64,000 nt of DNA from Paenibacillus sp. MMS18-CY102 (GTDB lineage: Bacteria > Bacillota > Bacilli > Paenibacillales > Paenibacillaceae), in assembly GCF_009789195.1 (NCBI RefSeq), contig NZ_WSTC01000019.1, positions 1 through 64,000 on the forward strand, read 5' to 3'. This document shows positions 28,327 through 38,105 of this stretch, one piece after another. The first letter of the stretch is position 1. Every line of letters begins with the position of its first letter. The translations under genes were made by a program, and so were the position numbers. The notes under the pieces are model-generated. The model was not told where the DNA came from. It did no database searches and was given only the letters and a program-made list of their open reading frames with translations.

Positions 28327-31185
28327 ATGCAAACTGTAATTAAGAGAGTACTGCTCAGTGGCTTATTGCTCTCATTGTGTTGTCCAATTATGTCAGTTCA
28401 AGCTGCAACATCGAATAAGAAGCCAAATATTGAAAATGTCTCAAGCGCTTCAGAGCCTGCGCAAACTTCAAGCATCGAGGAGAGTGCACCATCTGAAGGA
28501 ACGGATTCTGTTATTGTTGCCGATGAACCGGACACTACGCTAGTACCCGAGGAAGTGATGGCTAAAGCCGAAGCACAAAATAAAACCGTCGTTCGGGAAG
28601 CCACAGGATTTAGAAATGCAAACAGCAGACACTATCAATTATCAGATGGCTCTTATCTAGCGAGTATTACATTAGGTGATCAGAATTATATGGATGATAC
28701 GGGAACGTGGCAGCCGATACAGACTCGATTAGTTGACGAAGCTGATCTCGATAGTATGAACATGCCACTCTCTCAGGCGTCTTCCACGGATTTGAGAACG
28801 ATCATGAAAACGAATAAAGAACTTCGCAAAGAGAAGAAAATCGATAAAACTAACACGGATTATCGGGCGCCACAAGTTCCGTTTGATGTGAAAATCCCTA
28901 AGAAAATCAATAAAGGATACTCCATCGGCAAAGGCGCAGAGAAACTATCCTTTTACCCGCTAGGAGCTAATTCAGTAACGGGCTCGGTGTATGGGAATAA
29001 AGTAAACTATAACGAAGCGTGGACGAACACGGATCTACAGCTGGAAGTCCTTGACTCGGGATTGAAAGAAACGATTATTCTGAAAAACAACCAGGCTCCA
29101 ACAACCTTTCAATTTCAGATCACTAGTGGAGATTTGAACAACTTAACGAACTTTACCTTGCAAGCGCCTTGGCTTGTGGATGCAGTAGGGACTAAAAAAG
29201 ATGTCCAGCAAACGATTCGTGTGCAAGACGGGAAGCAGTTCATCGAACTTAAGGTTGATCCAACAGGATTAGAATATCCAATTATTATAGATCCTTCTGT
29301 ATTAACTAAAGTGGCTTCTCAGGATGCAAGTTGTGATTACGATGCATTTTGCAGTAGCTCTTCGCAGTATACTTCTACTCTCACCTTGGGTTCAAATGAT
29401 TATTATTACAACGCGAATAGCATCTACGCACAATTTGATACTTCTTCCATCCCATTAAACAGTTTAATCAGCAGCGCAACCATGAAATTATATATTGAAT
29501 TTGGCTATGACGATAATTCCTATAATGGTTCGGCTTATTTAATTACGTCTCCTTGGAATGAGAATACGTTGAATATACAAACAAGACCAACATATGATTC
29601 TGCCAATCCTGTTCCTTATAGCACGGGATGGTATGGCGCAGTGCTCTCATCTGGATATCCCAAGCCAGGATGGATGCAAGTTGATGTAAAGCCATTCGTA
29701 CAATCGTGGAGCACGGGGACAGCTAATAACGGGGTTTTGTTGACTTTAAATGGGTATCAGAGTACGAAATTCATATACAGCAAAGAATATGAATACTCCA
29801 CCTATCGGCCACAACTCATCGTCAACTACGAAAGTCCTCCCATACAGCCTACTATACTAACTCCGAACGGCGGAGAAACGATCGACACCACGTACAACAT
29901 AAGCTGGAGCCCGGCTACCGACCCAGACACTGTTCAGTCCCAATTGAAATATCAGGTTCAACTAACACAAGATGGAGGGGCAAGTTGGACAGACATAGTA
30001 GCTTTAACTACAGCAGGCCAAATCCAATTAAATTATGACTTTTCAACCAAACCGAATTCCACCAATAATCTTATCCGCGTTAGAGCCTATGATGGCGTGC
30101 AGTATGGAGCGTGGGATGCATCGAACAGTGTATTCACGATTAAGCATAACCAAGCTCCGGCTGCCCCAACAACCCTAACTCCAGGTTCTACGTCGTCTTC
30201 CACCTCTGTAATTACTATAGGCAGCCCTACGCTTACTTGGACCTTTACTGATCCAGATAGCGGTGACACGCAGACAGCGTATCAGATTCAAATTTACAAT
30301 GGCACAACGCTTGTGAAGGATTCCGGTTGGATTTCTTCAGCTTTGACTTCGTACTCCGTACCAGCAGGAACATTAGCAAGAAACACAACCTATAACTGGA
30401 AAGTGCGAACAAAGGATAATGCAGGTGCTATTTCCGCGTTCTCCCCGCTTTACTATGTCAAGGCGAATGCTCTTCCTACGGCAGCCATTACTTCCTATAG
30501 CGATGGGCAGCAGATGGCGGATAACGTTCTCACGTTCACATGGAACTATAACGACGCTAATGGACAAGCGCAATCAAATTACCAGATCCTTGGAAGCCAA
30601 AACAATTGGGCAACAATCACATATAACTCGGGTGTGCTTAATGGAACTGCTACGTCATTTACGACAGCCCCTTTGGCAAGCGGGACTTGGAGCTTCAAGA
30701 TTCTAGTGAAGGATGGAATGGAGTGGTCGGGTGAGGCCTATCGGAACAATCTCACTCTTCCGAATGCATTCGAGCCTAATGATACGAGCGCTCAAGCGTT
30801 TCCGATCAACTACAACCAAAATTATACATCATTAATAAATTCAAGCACGGATATTGATTTCTATAAATTCACGGCTACAGCTAATGAAATTGATCGATTT
30901 GTATTGAATGTGCCAGCCGGATTGAATTATGACGTGTACGTCTACGATTCAACCATGAAGCTAGTTACTGCTGGCATTCAAAGCACAGGAATCGCAGAGA
31001 ACGTGTTGTTCGACGTGAAAGCAGGAAGTGTGTATTACGTCAAAATTGTTGGAGTTGGAGGCAATAACAGTACTTCTGTGCCTTACAGCTTCATACTCGC
31101 ACCAGCCACCATGCAATTCCAAACGATCTATCAGTACGATAGCAATGGGAATATCATCTCTAAAACAACAACAACGACTTCATAA
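28327..31185 (+). CDS. secreted DNRLRE-domain and FN3-like protein, RHS partner
   Basis: About 952 residues. A signal peptide (~1-26) is followed by an acidic Ser/Glu region (~30-80) and a WapA-like beta region (~90-325). A DNRLRE-type carbohydrate-binding-like domain lies at ~335-500, two to three fibronectin-III-like modules at ~510-770 (TILTPNGGETIDTTYNISWS; TLTPGSTSS; WNYNDANGQAQSNYQI), and a pre-peptidase C-terminal-like domain at ~780-930 (FEPNDTSAQAFPINYNQNY). The end, YQYDSNGNIISK, looks like the first YD repeat of an RHS protein. It is exported and probably wall-associated. With the next gene it resembles WapA split in two. AGAGG lies 10 bases before ATG 28327; the ATG at 28306 has no ribosome site. 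Confidence 0.8.
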   Translation: MQTVIKRVLLSGLLLSLCCPIMSVQAATSNKKPNIENVSSASEPAQTSSIEESAPSEGTDSVIVADEPDTTLVPEEVMAKAEAQNKTVVREATGFRNANSRHYQLSDGSYLASITLGDQNYMDDTGTWQPIQTRLVDEADLDSMNMPLSQASSTDLRTIMKTNKELRKEKKIDKTNTDYRAPQVPFDVKIPKKINKGYSIGKGAEKLSFYPLGANSVTGSVYGNKVNYNEAWTNTDLQLEVLDSGLKETIILKNNQAPTTFQFQITSGDLNNLTNFTLQAPWLVDAVGTKKDVQQTIRVQDGKQFIELKVDPTGLEYPIIIDPSVLTKVASQDASCDYDAFCSSSSQYTSTLTLGSNDYYYNANSIYAQFDTSSIPLNSLISSATMKLYIEFGYDDNSYNGSAYLITSPWNENTLNIQTRPTYDSANPVPYSTGWYGAVLSSGYPKPGWMQVDVKPFVQSWSTGTANNGVLLTLNGYQSTKFIYSKEYEYSTYRPQLIVNYESPPIQPTILTPNGGETIDTTYNISWSPATDPDTVQSQLKYQVQLTQDGGASWTDIVALTTAGQIQLNYDFSTKPNSTNNLIRVRAYDGVQYGAWDASNSVFTIKHNQAPAAPTTLTPGSTSSSTSVITIGSPTLTWTFTDPDSGDTQTAYQIQIYNGTTLVKDSGWISSALTSYSVPAGTLARNTTYNWKVRTKDNAGAISAFSPLYYVKANALPTAAITSYSDGQQMADNVLTFTWNYNDANGQAQSNYQILGSQNNWATITYNSGVLNGTATSFTTAPLASGTWSFKILVKDGMEWSGEAYRNNLTLPNAFEPNDTSAQAFPINYNQNYTSLINSSTDIDFYKFTATANEIDRFVLNVPAGLNYDVYVYDSTMKLVTAGIQSTGIAENVLFDVKAGSVYYVKIVGVGGNNSTSVPYSFILAPATMQFQTIYQYDSNGNIISKTTTTTS

Positions 31186-31308
31186 AACGCAAAGGCTTAG
31201 CCTGAATGACGTAAAAGAGCGGTCGGCTGCAGAAGTAGTCGACCCTTCTAAACGGATACTAGCGTTCCACTCGTGCCATTGTTCGTAATTCCGAAGGAGG
31301 ATATTCTT

Positions 31309-34300
31309 GTGCGTAATTTATTGATGAAGTCTATAATCATGACTGTAATCCTCTCTATGCTGATTTCTGATGTGCAATATACAGGCTTGGCAAGCTATGC
31401 GCAGGCAACCGGAATAGATCATTCCACTTCCGTTGCGATGACTGACACCCCTAGAAAGCTGTTAAGCCAAACGTCATCATTCTCAGAGCGTGCTATTCAG
31501 AATGTGCTTAATCAAGGCTATTCGATAGAGGACGTAAGGAAAGCAATAAAGCAGCAACAGTCTGCTGGTGGGTCATTGGATAAGAGTCTGCAACAGGTGA
31601 AGCCACAGCCGATCAATCGTTCGCAGCAGGTAAAGAGCAGCATTTCAAGTGAGATATCAAGTGAAGTGGCAGCGAGGAGCTTAGCTGCGGCTACCTCTGC
31701 CCAAGCCTCTACTCCTGACTATAGCTACGTGAAAACCAAACCGGATGAAGCGCCATTTACCGTTCGGCTCGATAACGAAAATATCTCCACCCTGTCTGGC
31801 GCACTTTCCTTGCATAATTCGGACCTCTCGCTTCCGGGACGCAATGGGCTTGGTTTTACATTATCGCGGAGCTATGACAGCGGCTCGTCGCAATTTGACC
31901 AAATGGGAATTAGCTACCAAATGGGGGTTGGCAGCAGTTCTAATATACTCGAACCGTTGCTTGAAGAGAAGCGGTTTCCAATTGGGAAGGGTTGGAGCTG
32001 GAATATCTCTTTTCTCGAGATCAAAGGGACAGATAAATACCTTCACTTAGCAGGCTCGGGCGTCTTCAAAATTGATGATTCTAACACGTTGGTAGGCTAT
32101 CCGTGGAAGGATCTCACTTTTGCAGCGGATACAAGCGTTACGGTGAATGGCGTTGGATCGGCTTATGTCGTCAAATCCATACAGCATACGAATCAATACT
32201 TTAATGGGGATGGCCAATTGATCCAAATAACCGATGCCTATAATAACAAAATAACGTTTAGTTATGTTATGGATGGCTACTACGGTTCTGTATTAAGCGC
32301 AATTACAGATTCGATTGGCAATACGATCAACATCGTCTACAACACGACATCGGTTGTGCTCACCTCGGGATCGAGAAGCGTCACCTATTACAAAACTTAT
32401 CAAAACGGCAAAGAGCTTCTAAGCCAAGTTGTTGATGAGCTGGGAAGAACAACAACCTACGATTACAGCATCAAGAACGCGCAGTTCAACCTGCTGGGAA
32501 CAACGCCCTCCATGAATAATCCTTATGCCTTAATTACAGGTGTTACCTATCCGACCGGCGCGAAGAGCGTGTACGCCTACGAGGACACGCCTATAACCCG
32601 ATATATTCAAGATAATGCGGTGAACCAAGTGTATCGCGTGAAGTCGCGTGAGGATCAAATGCTGTTAGCGGACAGCTCGATTAGTCATATGAATCATAAA
32701 GATATTACGTATCCTAGCGGAGATATCGGCAGCTCCAACGATGCAGACTTGACGTTCTCTGTGCAGATTGATGACGGCGCCATCAAGACAATCTTTACGA
32801 ACGACAAAGACTATATCGATAGCTCGACTTCCCCAGTGTTCTATAACACATCGATCGTGGCCAAGGTCGTGTATCTCGCAAAAAACTATACGAACACGAC
32901 AGAATTTACCTACGACCGGGCTAGAAAATGGCCGGTGCCCATCAACACGAAAACGACACGTTCCGTCTCGGGATCATCTACGACGTTCATTACCACTAAT
33001 TCTGCGCTTTACGATGATTACGGGAATATTATTTACGCAACGGACCCGATGGGAACCGTTACCCGGAATACATTCGATACCTCCACACATTTGCTGCAGT
33101 CGGTCGCAACCCAAATAAACGGAACACAAAAATGGAAGTATACCGTCTTTACACGAAATGCTTTAGGAACAGTAACACTGGAGCAGGTTTATGCCGGAGA
33201 TAGCAACAGCTATACGGGAAGCCCACTGCGCGAAACTTATTATGAGAATATCGATGCAGCAACAGGCAACGTCGGACAAGTCAGAACGAAGAATGGGTCG
33301 CCGAATGATACAACAACCGTAATTGAATATGCTGCGGCCTATCAATATGCGTATCCTACGAAGACGACAACATCGGTACATGATAGTGATGGTAACTTAT
33401 CAACGGTAACCAAGCAGTATCAATACGATATGGCAACCGGACGACTTCTCAAATACACAGATGGCAATGCCAATCAAACGAGCTATACCTACGATGCTCT
33501 GGGACGTGTGTTGAAAGCTACGCAAATGGGAGATAACAGTGCGATTACAATCAGCTACAATGACGCACTTAACCAACTGACGGCCACGGATCAAGCTGGA
33601 ATCAAAACGGTAACCAAATGGAATCCGCTCGGATGGAAGACGGAATCTGGCCTCATTGACCATAATGTGTACAAAGCGAAGTCGAAGTATGGGTATGATG
33701 CTAGCGGTCGGTTGTCTTGGACGGAGGATGCGGTTGGCAACCGTGTACAATATGGCTACGACCAGTGGAATCGTCAGAATCTTACCGCCTATCCAGATGG
33801 CGGTCCGAACTCGACCATCGTCATCGATGACATCGCCAATACCAAAACAAGTACAGATCCAGAAGGCTATTCGCTGCGAGAATCCTACGATAAACTTGGC
33901 AGAACGATCAAAACGGAAGAAATTAAAAGCGGCGGGCAACCAGCATTGCTGATGTCGTATAGCTTCGACAATGCGGGGAGTATGCTCACCGCAACCGATA
34001 ATGTTACTCCTGCCAACACGACCACCTATGCTTATGATGTGCTTGGGCAGCTAGGAAGCGTTACGAGTGTGGTGAATGGCGTCAGCCAAACGACATCTTA
34101 TGCTTATGATTTAGTAGGCAATATGACGCTCATCACGAATGCGGATAACACCACAACAACTAAGAAGTATGATGAACTGGGACGGCTCGTACAAAATTCA
34201 GAAGCTTTGGTTAGCGGCAAGAATAACGTCGAGAAGTTTTACTATGATGCTAACAACAATCAAACCAGGCTCATCGACCGTAATGGATCACGGTTTAAGT

Positions 34301-36177
34301 ACACCTACGATAGCCGTAATTTCTTGAAGAAGAAGGAAATTGTTGATACGGGCTGGAATGCTATTGCAGGAGAAGAAACGATCTCCTTCGTTTACGATTT
34401 GGCAGGCAAAAGAACCAGTCTGACGGACCAGACCGGAACAACCAGCTACGCTTACAATCCGGCTGACGGGCTGCTTGCCAGCGTAACGTATCCAGATAAC
34501 AAAGTTATGAAGTATGCGTACGATGAGAACAGCAACCGGCAAGCGTTGATCGATCCATTCGGGGCGACCTCGTATTATCATTACGATGCGCGCAATCGCT
34601 TGGACGCTGTTGGACCATCGAGTGATTTCACCAACGATTACGATGCGAAATACGATTACTATCAAGATAATCTGCTTCGCCAGATCACCCAGCGCAATGG
34701 CGTCACGTCCTCGTATACGTACGATGGCAAAAACCTGAATACGCTGATAGAGCGCAAAGCGGACGGCACGGCATTAAACAGCTATCAATATACGTACACC
34801 GCTAACGGAAACATCAAATCGAAAACCGAGAACGGGACTACGAATAATTTTGGGTACGATGAGTTAAGCCGAATAAAGACATCATCCCAGTATAATGAAA
34901 CTTACACGTACGACGTTCGCGGGAATCGCGCTAGCATGAAGACGAACCATCCGTTTGACCGTCCGGATCAGGCCACCACATTCGATAAACGCGATCGATT
35001 AACGAGTGTTACGACAGCAAGCGGGTCGAATGTCACCTATCGGTATAACGGGGATGGCCAGCTGTGGGAGCGAACGGAGAATGGCCAGACGACGCGGTAT
35101 TATTGGGATGGCGATCAGATCCAAGCGGAAGCAACCGTCGTCAGCGGCGTTGCAACGTTCAAAGCCCGTTACATTCGAGGGCAGGGGCTTGTCGCGAGAG
35201 AGGATAACCAGACCAAAGCGTATTACGTGGCGAACGGCCACGGCGACGTGACCGACCTCATGGATCGCAGTGGGATGACTCGTTTGAACCAGTACAACTA
35301 CGATATATTTGGTAACATTGCTTCGCAGACGGAGACCATTGCACAACCGTTCAAATACTCGGGGGAAATGCAAGATAGTACGACAACCTTGCAGTACCTG
35401 AGAGCAAGATGGTATGACCCGAGTGTGGGGCGGTTTATGAGTGAGGATACGTATGAGGGAAGCATAACGAATCCGTTGACGTTGAATTTGTATTCGTATG
35501 TAAGTAATAACCCACTCACCCATATTGATCCAAGCGGACATGAAGCCGTTCCAAATATTGATTGGGGAGAACTTTACAAAACCTCATTAAAAGTTATTGA
35601 AGGAGGTGCGAAAGGAGCTCAAAAAGGGAAAAAAGGTGGAATAGCTGGCGCTGTGGGAGGGGCGATACTTGGTGCACTCTTCCTTGCCCCTGATCATGCA
35701 GGTGAAAGTCAAGAAGATATTAATAGAGAAAAGGCAAAAGTATTAGGGCTGCCATTAATTACTACGGAACAATTAGAGAAATATAAAAAAGATAATAACA
35801 AGGTAATTGTTTATAGGGGAATGAATCAAACAGATGCAGTAATGGTGCAGTCTGGTCAAGGTGTTTTAGCTAAAAATCCAATAGGCGACTGGTCGCAGGA
35901 AGATCATATATTGTTGGGTTCTGATCCTGACGCTGAAGACCATGATCCATGGATATCTACAACTGCTGTTGTATCAATAGCTCTGGATAGATTTAATGGA
36001 AGGAACAATGGAGTATTAATTATAGATATTAGTCAAATACCAAAAAATAAAGTACACTTTCCGATTCTTGAACTAAAGACTGGATCTACGGCTCAACGAT
36101 TAGCAGTTGCCGATGCTGAAATTTTGATTAAGTATTCTATCCCTCAATCGGCAATCTTAGGTGTTTATTTTGGGTGA
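31309..36177 (+). CDS. RHS/YD-repeat polymorphic toxin with ADP-ribosyltransferase-like C-terminus
   Basis: 1,622 residues. GTG 31309, behind GAAGGAGG, opens a signal-peptide-like N-terminus. Residues ~150-1280 are RHS/YD repeats that form a shell. The RHS core (YLRARWYDPSVGRFMSED; NPLTHIDPSGHE, Asp1407) marks the cleavage and variable boundary. The ~211-residue tail begins with a Gly/Ala hydrophobic stretch (KKGGIAGAVGGAILGALFL). The tail then shows VIVYRGM (Arg1503), WISTTA (Ser1550) and ADAEILI (Glu1604), the R-S-E order of ADP-ribosyltransferases. The tail DNA is much more AT-rich than the repeats. It is probably exported and delivers the tail into neighbouring cells. The enzymatic call is inference from motifs. 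Confidence 0.85.
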   Translation: MRNLLMKSIIMTVILSMLISDVQYTGLASYAQATGIDHSTSVAMTDTPRKLLSQTSSFSERAIQNVLNQGYSIEDVRKAIKQQQSAGGSLDKSLQQVKPQPINRSQQVKSSISSEISSEVAARSLAAATSAQASTPDYSYVKTKPDEAPFTVRLDNENISTLSGALSLHNSDLSLPGRNGLGFTLSRSYDSGSSQFDQMGISYQMGVGSSSNILEPLLEEKRFPIGKGWSWNISFLEIKGTDKYLHLAGSGVFKIDDSNTLVGYPWKDLTFAADTSVTVNGVGSAYVVKSIQHTNQYFNGDGQLIQITDAYNNKITFSYVMDGYYGSVLSAITDSIGNTINIVYNTTSVVLTSGSRSVTYYKTYQNGKELLSQVVDELGRTTTYDYSIKNAQFNLLGTTPSMNNPYALITGVTYPTGAKSVYAYEDTPITRYIQDNAVNQVYRVKSREDQMLLADSSISHMNHKDITYPSGDIGSSNDADLTFSVQIDDGAIKTIFTNDKDYIDSSTSPVFYNTSIVAKVVYLAKNYTNTTEFTYDRARKWPVPINTKTTRSVSGSSTTFITTNSALYDDYGNIIYATDPMGTVTRNTFDTSTHLLQSVATQINGTQKWKYTVFTRNALGTVTLEQVYAGDSNSYTGSPLRETYYENIDAATGNVGQVRTKNGSPNDTTTVIEYAAAYQYAYPTKTTTSVHDSDGNLSTVTKQYQYDMATGRLLKYTDGNANQTSYTYDALGRVLKATQMGDNSAITISYNDALNQLTATDQAGIKTVTKWNPLGWKTESGLIDHNVYKAKSKYGYDASGRLSWTEDAVGNRVQYGYDQWNRQNLTAYPDGGPNSTIVIDDIANTKTSTDPEGYSLRESYDKLGRTIKTEEIKSGGQPALLMSYSFDNAGSMLTATDNVTPANTTTYAYDVLGQLGSVTSVVNGVSQTTSYAYDLVGNMTLITNADNTTTTKKYDELGRLVQNSEALVSGKNNVEKFYYDANNNQTRLIDRNGSRFKYTYDSRNFLKKKEIVDTGWNAIAGEETISFVYDLAGKRTSLTDQTGTTSYAYNPADGLLASVTYPDNKVMKYAYDENSNRQALIDPFGATSYYHYDARNRLDAVGPSSDFTNDYDAKYDYYQDNLLRQITQRNGVTSSYTYDGKNLNTLIERKADGTALNSYQYTYTANGNIKSKTENGTTNNFGYDELSRIKTSSQYNETYTYDVRGNRASMKTNHPFDRPDQATTFDKRDRLTSVTTASGSNVTYRYNGDGQLWERTENGQTTRYYWDGDQIQAEATVVSGVATFKARYIRGQGLVAREDNQTKAYYVANGHGDVTDLMDRSGMTRLNQYNYDIFGNIASQTETIAQPFKYSGEMQDSTTTLQYLRARWYDPSVGRFMSEDTYEGSITNPLTLNLYSYVSNNPLTHIDPSGHEAVPNIDWGELYKTSLKVIEGGAKGAQKGKKGGIAGAVGGAILGALFLAPDHAGESQEDINREKAKVLGLPLITTEQLEKYKKDNNKVIVYRGMNQTDAVMVQSGQGVLAKNPIGDWSQEDHILLGSDPDAEDHDPWISTTAVVSIALDRFNGRNNGVLIIDISQIPKNKVHFPILELKTGSTAQRLAVADAEILIKYSIPQSAILGVYFG

Positions 36178-36188
36178 AGAGGTGAGAT

Positions 36189-36509
36189 ATGGATTGCGAA
36201 TTAAAACGGATTGAAGAAGAGATAGAACGGCTTGCAACAGAAATTATCGTTCCACTACGAGGGAAGGAAATTAATGAAACAGCCTTTCAACGACTATTCC
36301 AACTAGTCGGACTATTAATCATTTCCATTGAAGATAATGAATATGTCCTACGCAAAACAGCGGGGTTGCTATTCTTCATTTACTCGCAGTTGGAAACTCA
36401 AGAGAGTTATGCTACTGGTTCTCAAGTTGAACAAATACGCAAGAAGAAAGCAAAGTTACTGACTTTACTTCGTAAATTTTTTGGGGATGTCCATCGCCAG
36501 AACACATAG
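36189..36509 (+). CDS. candidate immunity protein for the RHS toxin
   Basis: 106 residues, mostly alpha-helical and charged (MDCELKRIEEEIERLATEII; LFQLVGLLIISIEDNEYVLR), with no signal peptide. It starts 11 bases after the toxin stop behind GAGGTGAGAT, the standard place for a polymorphic-toxin immunity gene. It shares a loose pattern with the 102-residue protein at 37168 (EExI..LI(I/V)xLP...FxxLF..E...YxL...Y), which likewise follows a toxin tail. Function is inferred from position. Confidence 0.7.
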   Translation: MDCELKRIEEEIERLATEIIVPLRGKEINETAFQRLFQLVGLLIISIEDNEYVLRKTAGLLFFIYSQLETQESYATGSQVEQIRKKKAKLLTLLRKFFGDVHRQNT

Positions 36510-36642
36510 AAATTGAAGAGTTTGATAGGCACGGGGGTGAGATAAATGATTTATGATTGAAAATTCTTTTGCCGAATTACTTATAAAGATCATTATTGAA
36601 GAAATAAAATAAACAGGGTTTTGATATTTTGAAAACTAGCCT

Positions 36643-36682
36643 AGCGCCACATTCGAATGTGATAACTCGATGTGGCTTTTCT
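36643..36682 (+). terminator. terminator after the RHS-immunity pair
   Basis: GCCACAT (36646-36652) pairs with ATGTGGC (36670-36676), followed by TTTTCTTG. Between 36510 and this site is a ribosome site (GGGGGTGAG) with only tiny reading frames (four and nineteen codons), possibly gene remnants. Confidence 0.7.
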
Positions 36683-36739
36683 TGTTTGATGTAATCCGGT
36701 AAACATTCGTTAGCACGTGTATGGCGTCTTATTCCTCCA

Positions 36740-37171
36740 GTTAGCGGCAAGAATAACGTCGAGAAGTTCTACTATGGTGCTAACAATAATCAAATTAGGC
36801 TCATCGATCGGAACGGTTCACGGTTTAAGTACACGTACGATAGCTGCAATTTTTTGAAGAAGAAGGAAATCGTTGAAGTTAGCTGGAATTTGGCAGGCAA
36901 AAGAACCAGTCTGACGGACCAGACCGGAACAACCAGCTACGCTTACAATACTACAACTAGCCTCGAAGTAGCGAAAAGGTTTGACAGTGGATATGGTATC
37001 GTTGCAATTGATCTGAATTTAGTTAATTCCGAAAAGAAAGTGCCTATGTATGAATTTTGGGGGAGTTCTGATTATGAAGGTGAAATTGCATATGCTTATG
37101 GTGTTGCTGAACAAGAGATTTCGGTCTACAAATATATACCGTCTAGTGCGATTGTGGGGTATATTCCATGA
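36740..37171 (+). pseudogene. orphan RHS C-terminal cassette (silent toxin tail)
   Basis: 36740-36949 is a diverged copy of the RHS gene segment 34210-34458, with an in-frame deletion of 39 bases (WNAIAGEET... reduced to SWNLAGKRT). The copy then switches to a new tail: NTTTSLEVAKRFDSGYGIVA, IDLNLVNSEKK and AEQEISVYKYIPSSAIVGYI. This matches the second half of the RHS toxin tail (STTAVVSIALDRF; AEILIKYSIPQSAILGV) and keeps an ExE-like EQE. There is no start codon with a ribosome site and no first half (no YRG), so it is not expected to make a working toxin alone. Such displaced cassettes can recombine into the main RHS gene. Confidence 0.8.
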
Positions 37172-37476
37172 AAAATCGAGTATATGAACTAGAAGAGCTA
37201 ATTGGTGAAAAGTTGATAATTCTTCTACCAGCCCTAAAGGTAAGAAAAGAGATTTTATGGAATGAGTTTGATGATTTGTTTGTTTATTTAGAAGAAGTTA
37301 AAGAACTGACTAACGGAAAAGAAACCATTACAAGAAGTTTAGCTTATAAACTGTTTCAGTGTTATTTCGAGGTAGACAGACAGTTCAACTTGATTGAAAA
37401 TGAACAAAAGAAGGATTTACAATCACGATTATTTATGAGTATTGTATCTATCCTTAATGATCATCAGTTCTATTGA
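37168..37476 (+). CDS. immunity-like protein of the orphan RHS cassette
   Basis: 102 residues, helical and charged (MKNRVYELEELIGEKLIILL; YFEVDRQFNLIENEQKKDL). Its ATG overlaps the stop of the orphan tail (ATGA), the usual toxin-immunity coupling. It is a likely distant paralogue of the protein at 36189, by size and spacing of hydrophobic positions. It may remain expressed to protect against siblings carrying the related toxin. Function is inferred. Confidence 0.65.
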   Translation: MKNRVYELEELIGEKLIILLPALKVRKEILWNEFDDLFVYLEEVKELTNGKETITRSLAYKLFQCYFEVDRQFNLIENEQKKDLQSRLFMSIVSILNDHQFY

Positions 37477-37486
37477 TTCCTGATTA

Positions 37487-37522
37487 ACTACATGGAGTAT
37501 CGCCACTTCATGTGGTTTTTTA
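37487..37522 (+). terminator. terminator after the orphan cassette
   Basis: CTACATG (37488-37494) with CATGTGG (37509-37515), then TTTTTTATATTT. Confidence 0.65.
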
Positions 37523-37570
37523 TATTTCTTCAAATATGTAATAATAATATAGTAAATTAAGGTAAATATT

Positions 37571-38089
37571 ATGAAAATAAGTCTAAACAAAGCAGGAGGG
37601 GCGCTGTCTTGTTTGTTATCAGGTAGAACGATGAACTATAAGGGCGAAATTATGATGAATGATCAGTTGATCAAAACCGAAATGCTTCGTGAGATGGGTT
37701 GGTATATTGGAGAAGGTGTCGAAGAACGTAGGTCTTTTTTTGGTAAGGCAAAAGGAAAAACCATCACAGAGCAATTGCAGGTCAATCAGAATAAACAATA
37801 TATATCAAAACAATTGATAGAAATATTTGCACTTTCTCCTTCTCGTCTTGATAGGGAGATGAAATATATAAGTAATGAGCGTTGGAATGCTTCAGCAGCA
37901 ATAGGCCTGGCATCTGGTAAACGCATATTTTGCTTCCCTTGGTTGGATGACTCGGTGAATGAAATAATTAGAGCAAGACTACAACTGTGTAGTAATGTGC
38001 TTAAAAAAAATAATTGTATTTTAATCATTCCTATTCAAAGTGAATCGATCGTAGAGGGTTTTGCTGACGAGATTATATATCTGAAATGA
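37571..38089 (+). CDS. uncharacterised protein, possible immunity or antitoxin gene
   Basis: Up to 172 residues, not recognised. Hydrophobic and charged stretches alternate (GLASGKRIFCFPWLDDSVN; CILIIPIQSESIVEGFADEI), suggesting a small alpha/beta cytoplasmic fold without signal peptide. The start is uncertain: ATG 37571 has AAGG upstream, while 37652 and 37655 follow AAGGGCG and would give ~145 residues. It lies in the AT-rich array of small genes behind the RHS cassettes, between a terminator and the HEPN-like pair, so a role in toxin immunity is possible but unproven. Confidence 0.55.
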   Translation: MKISLNKAGGALSCLLSGRTMNYKGEIMMNDQLIKTEMLREMGWYIGEGVEERRSFFGKAKGKTITEQLQVNQNKQYISKQLIEIFALSPSRLDREMKYISNERWNASAAIGLASGKRIFCFPWLDDSVNEIIRARLQLCSNVLKKNNCILIIPIQSESIVEGFADEIIYLK

Positions 38090-38105
38090 TTATGGAGGGA
38101 TTCGA

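Noticed and set aside
36510-36612. Tiny frames after a strong ribosome site behind the immunity gene
   Set aside because: Only four and nineteen codons; too little to call a gene, possibly debris of an immunity gene.
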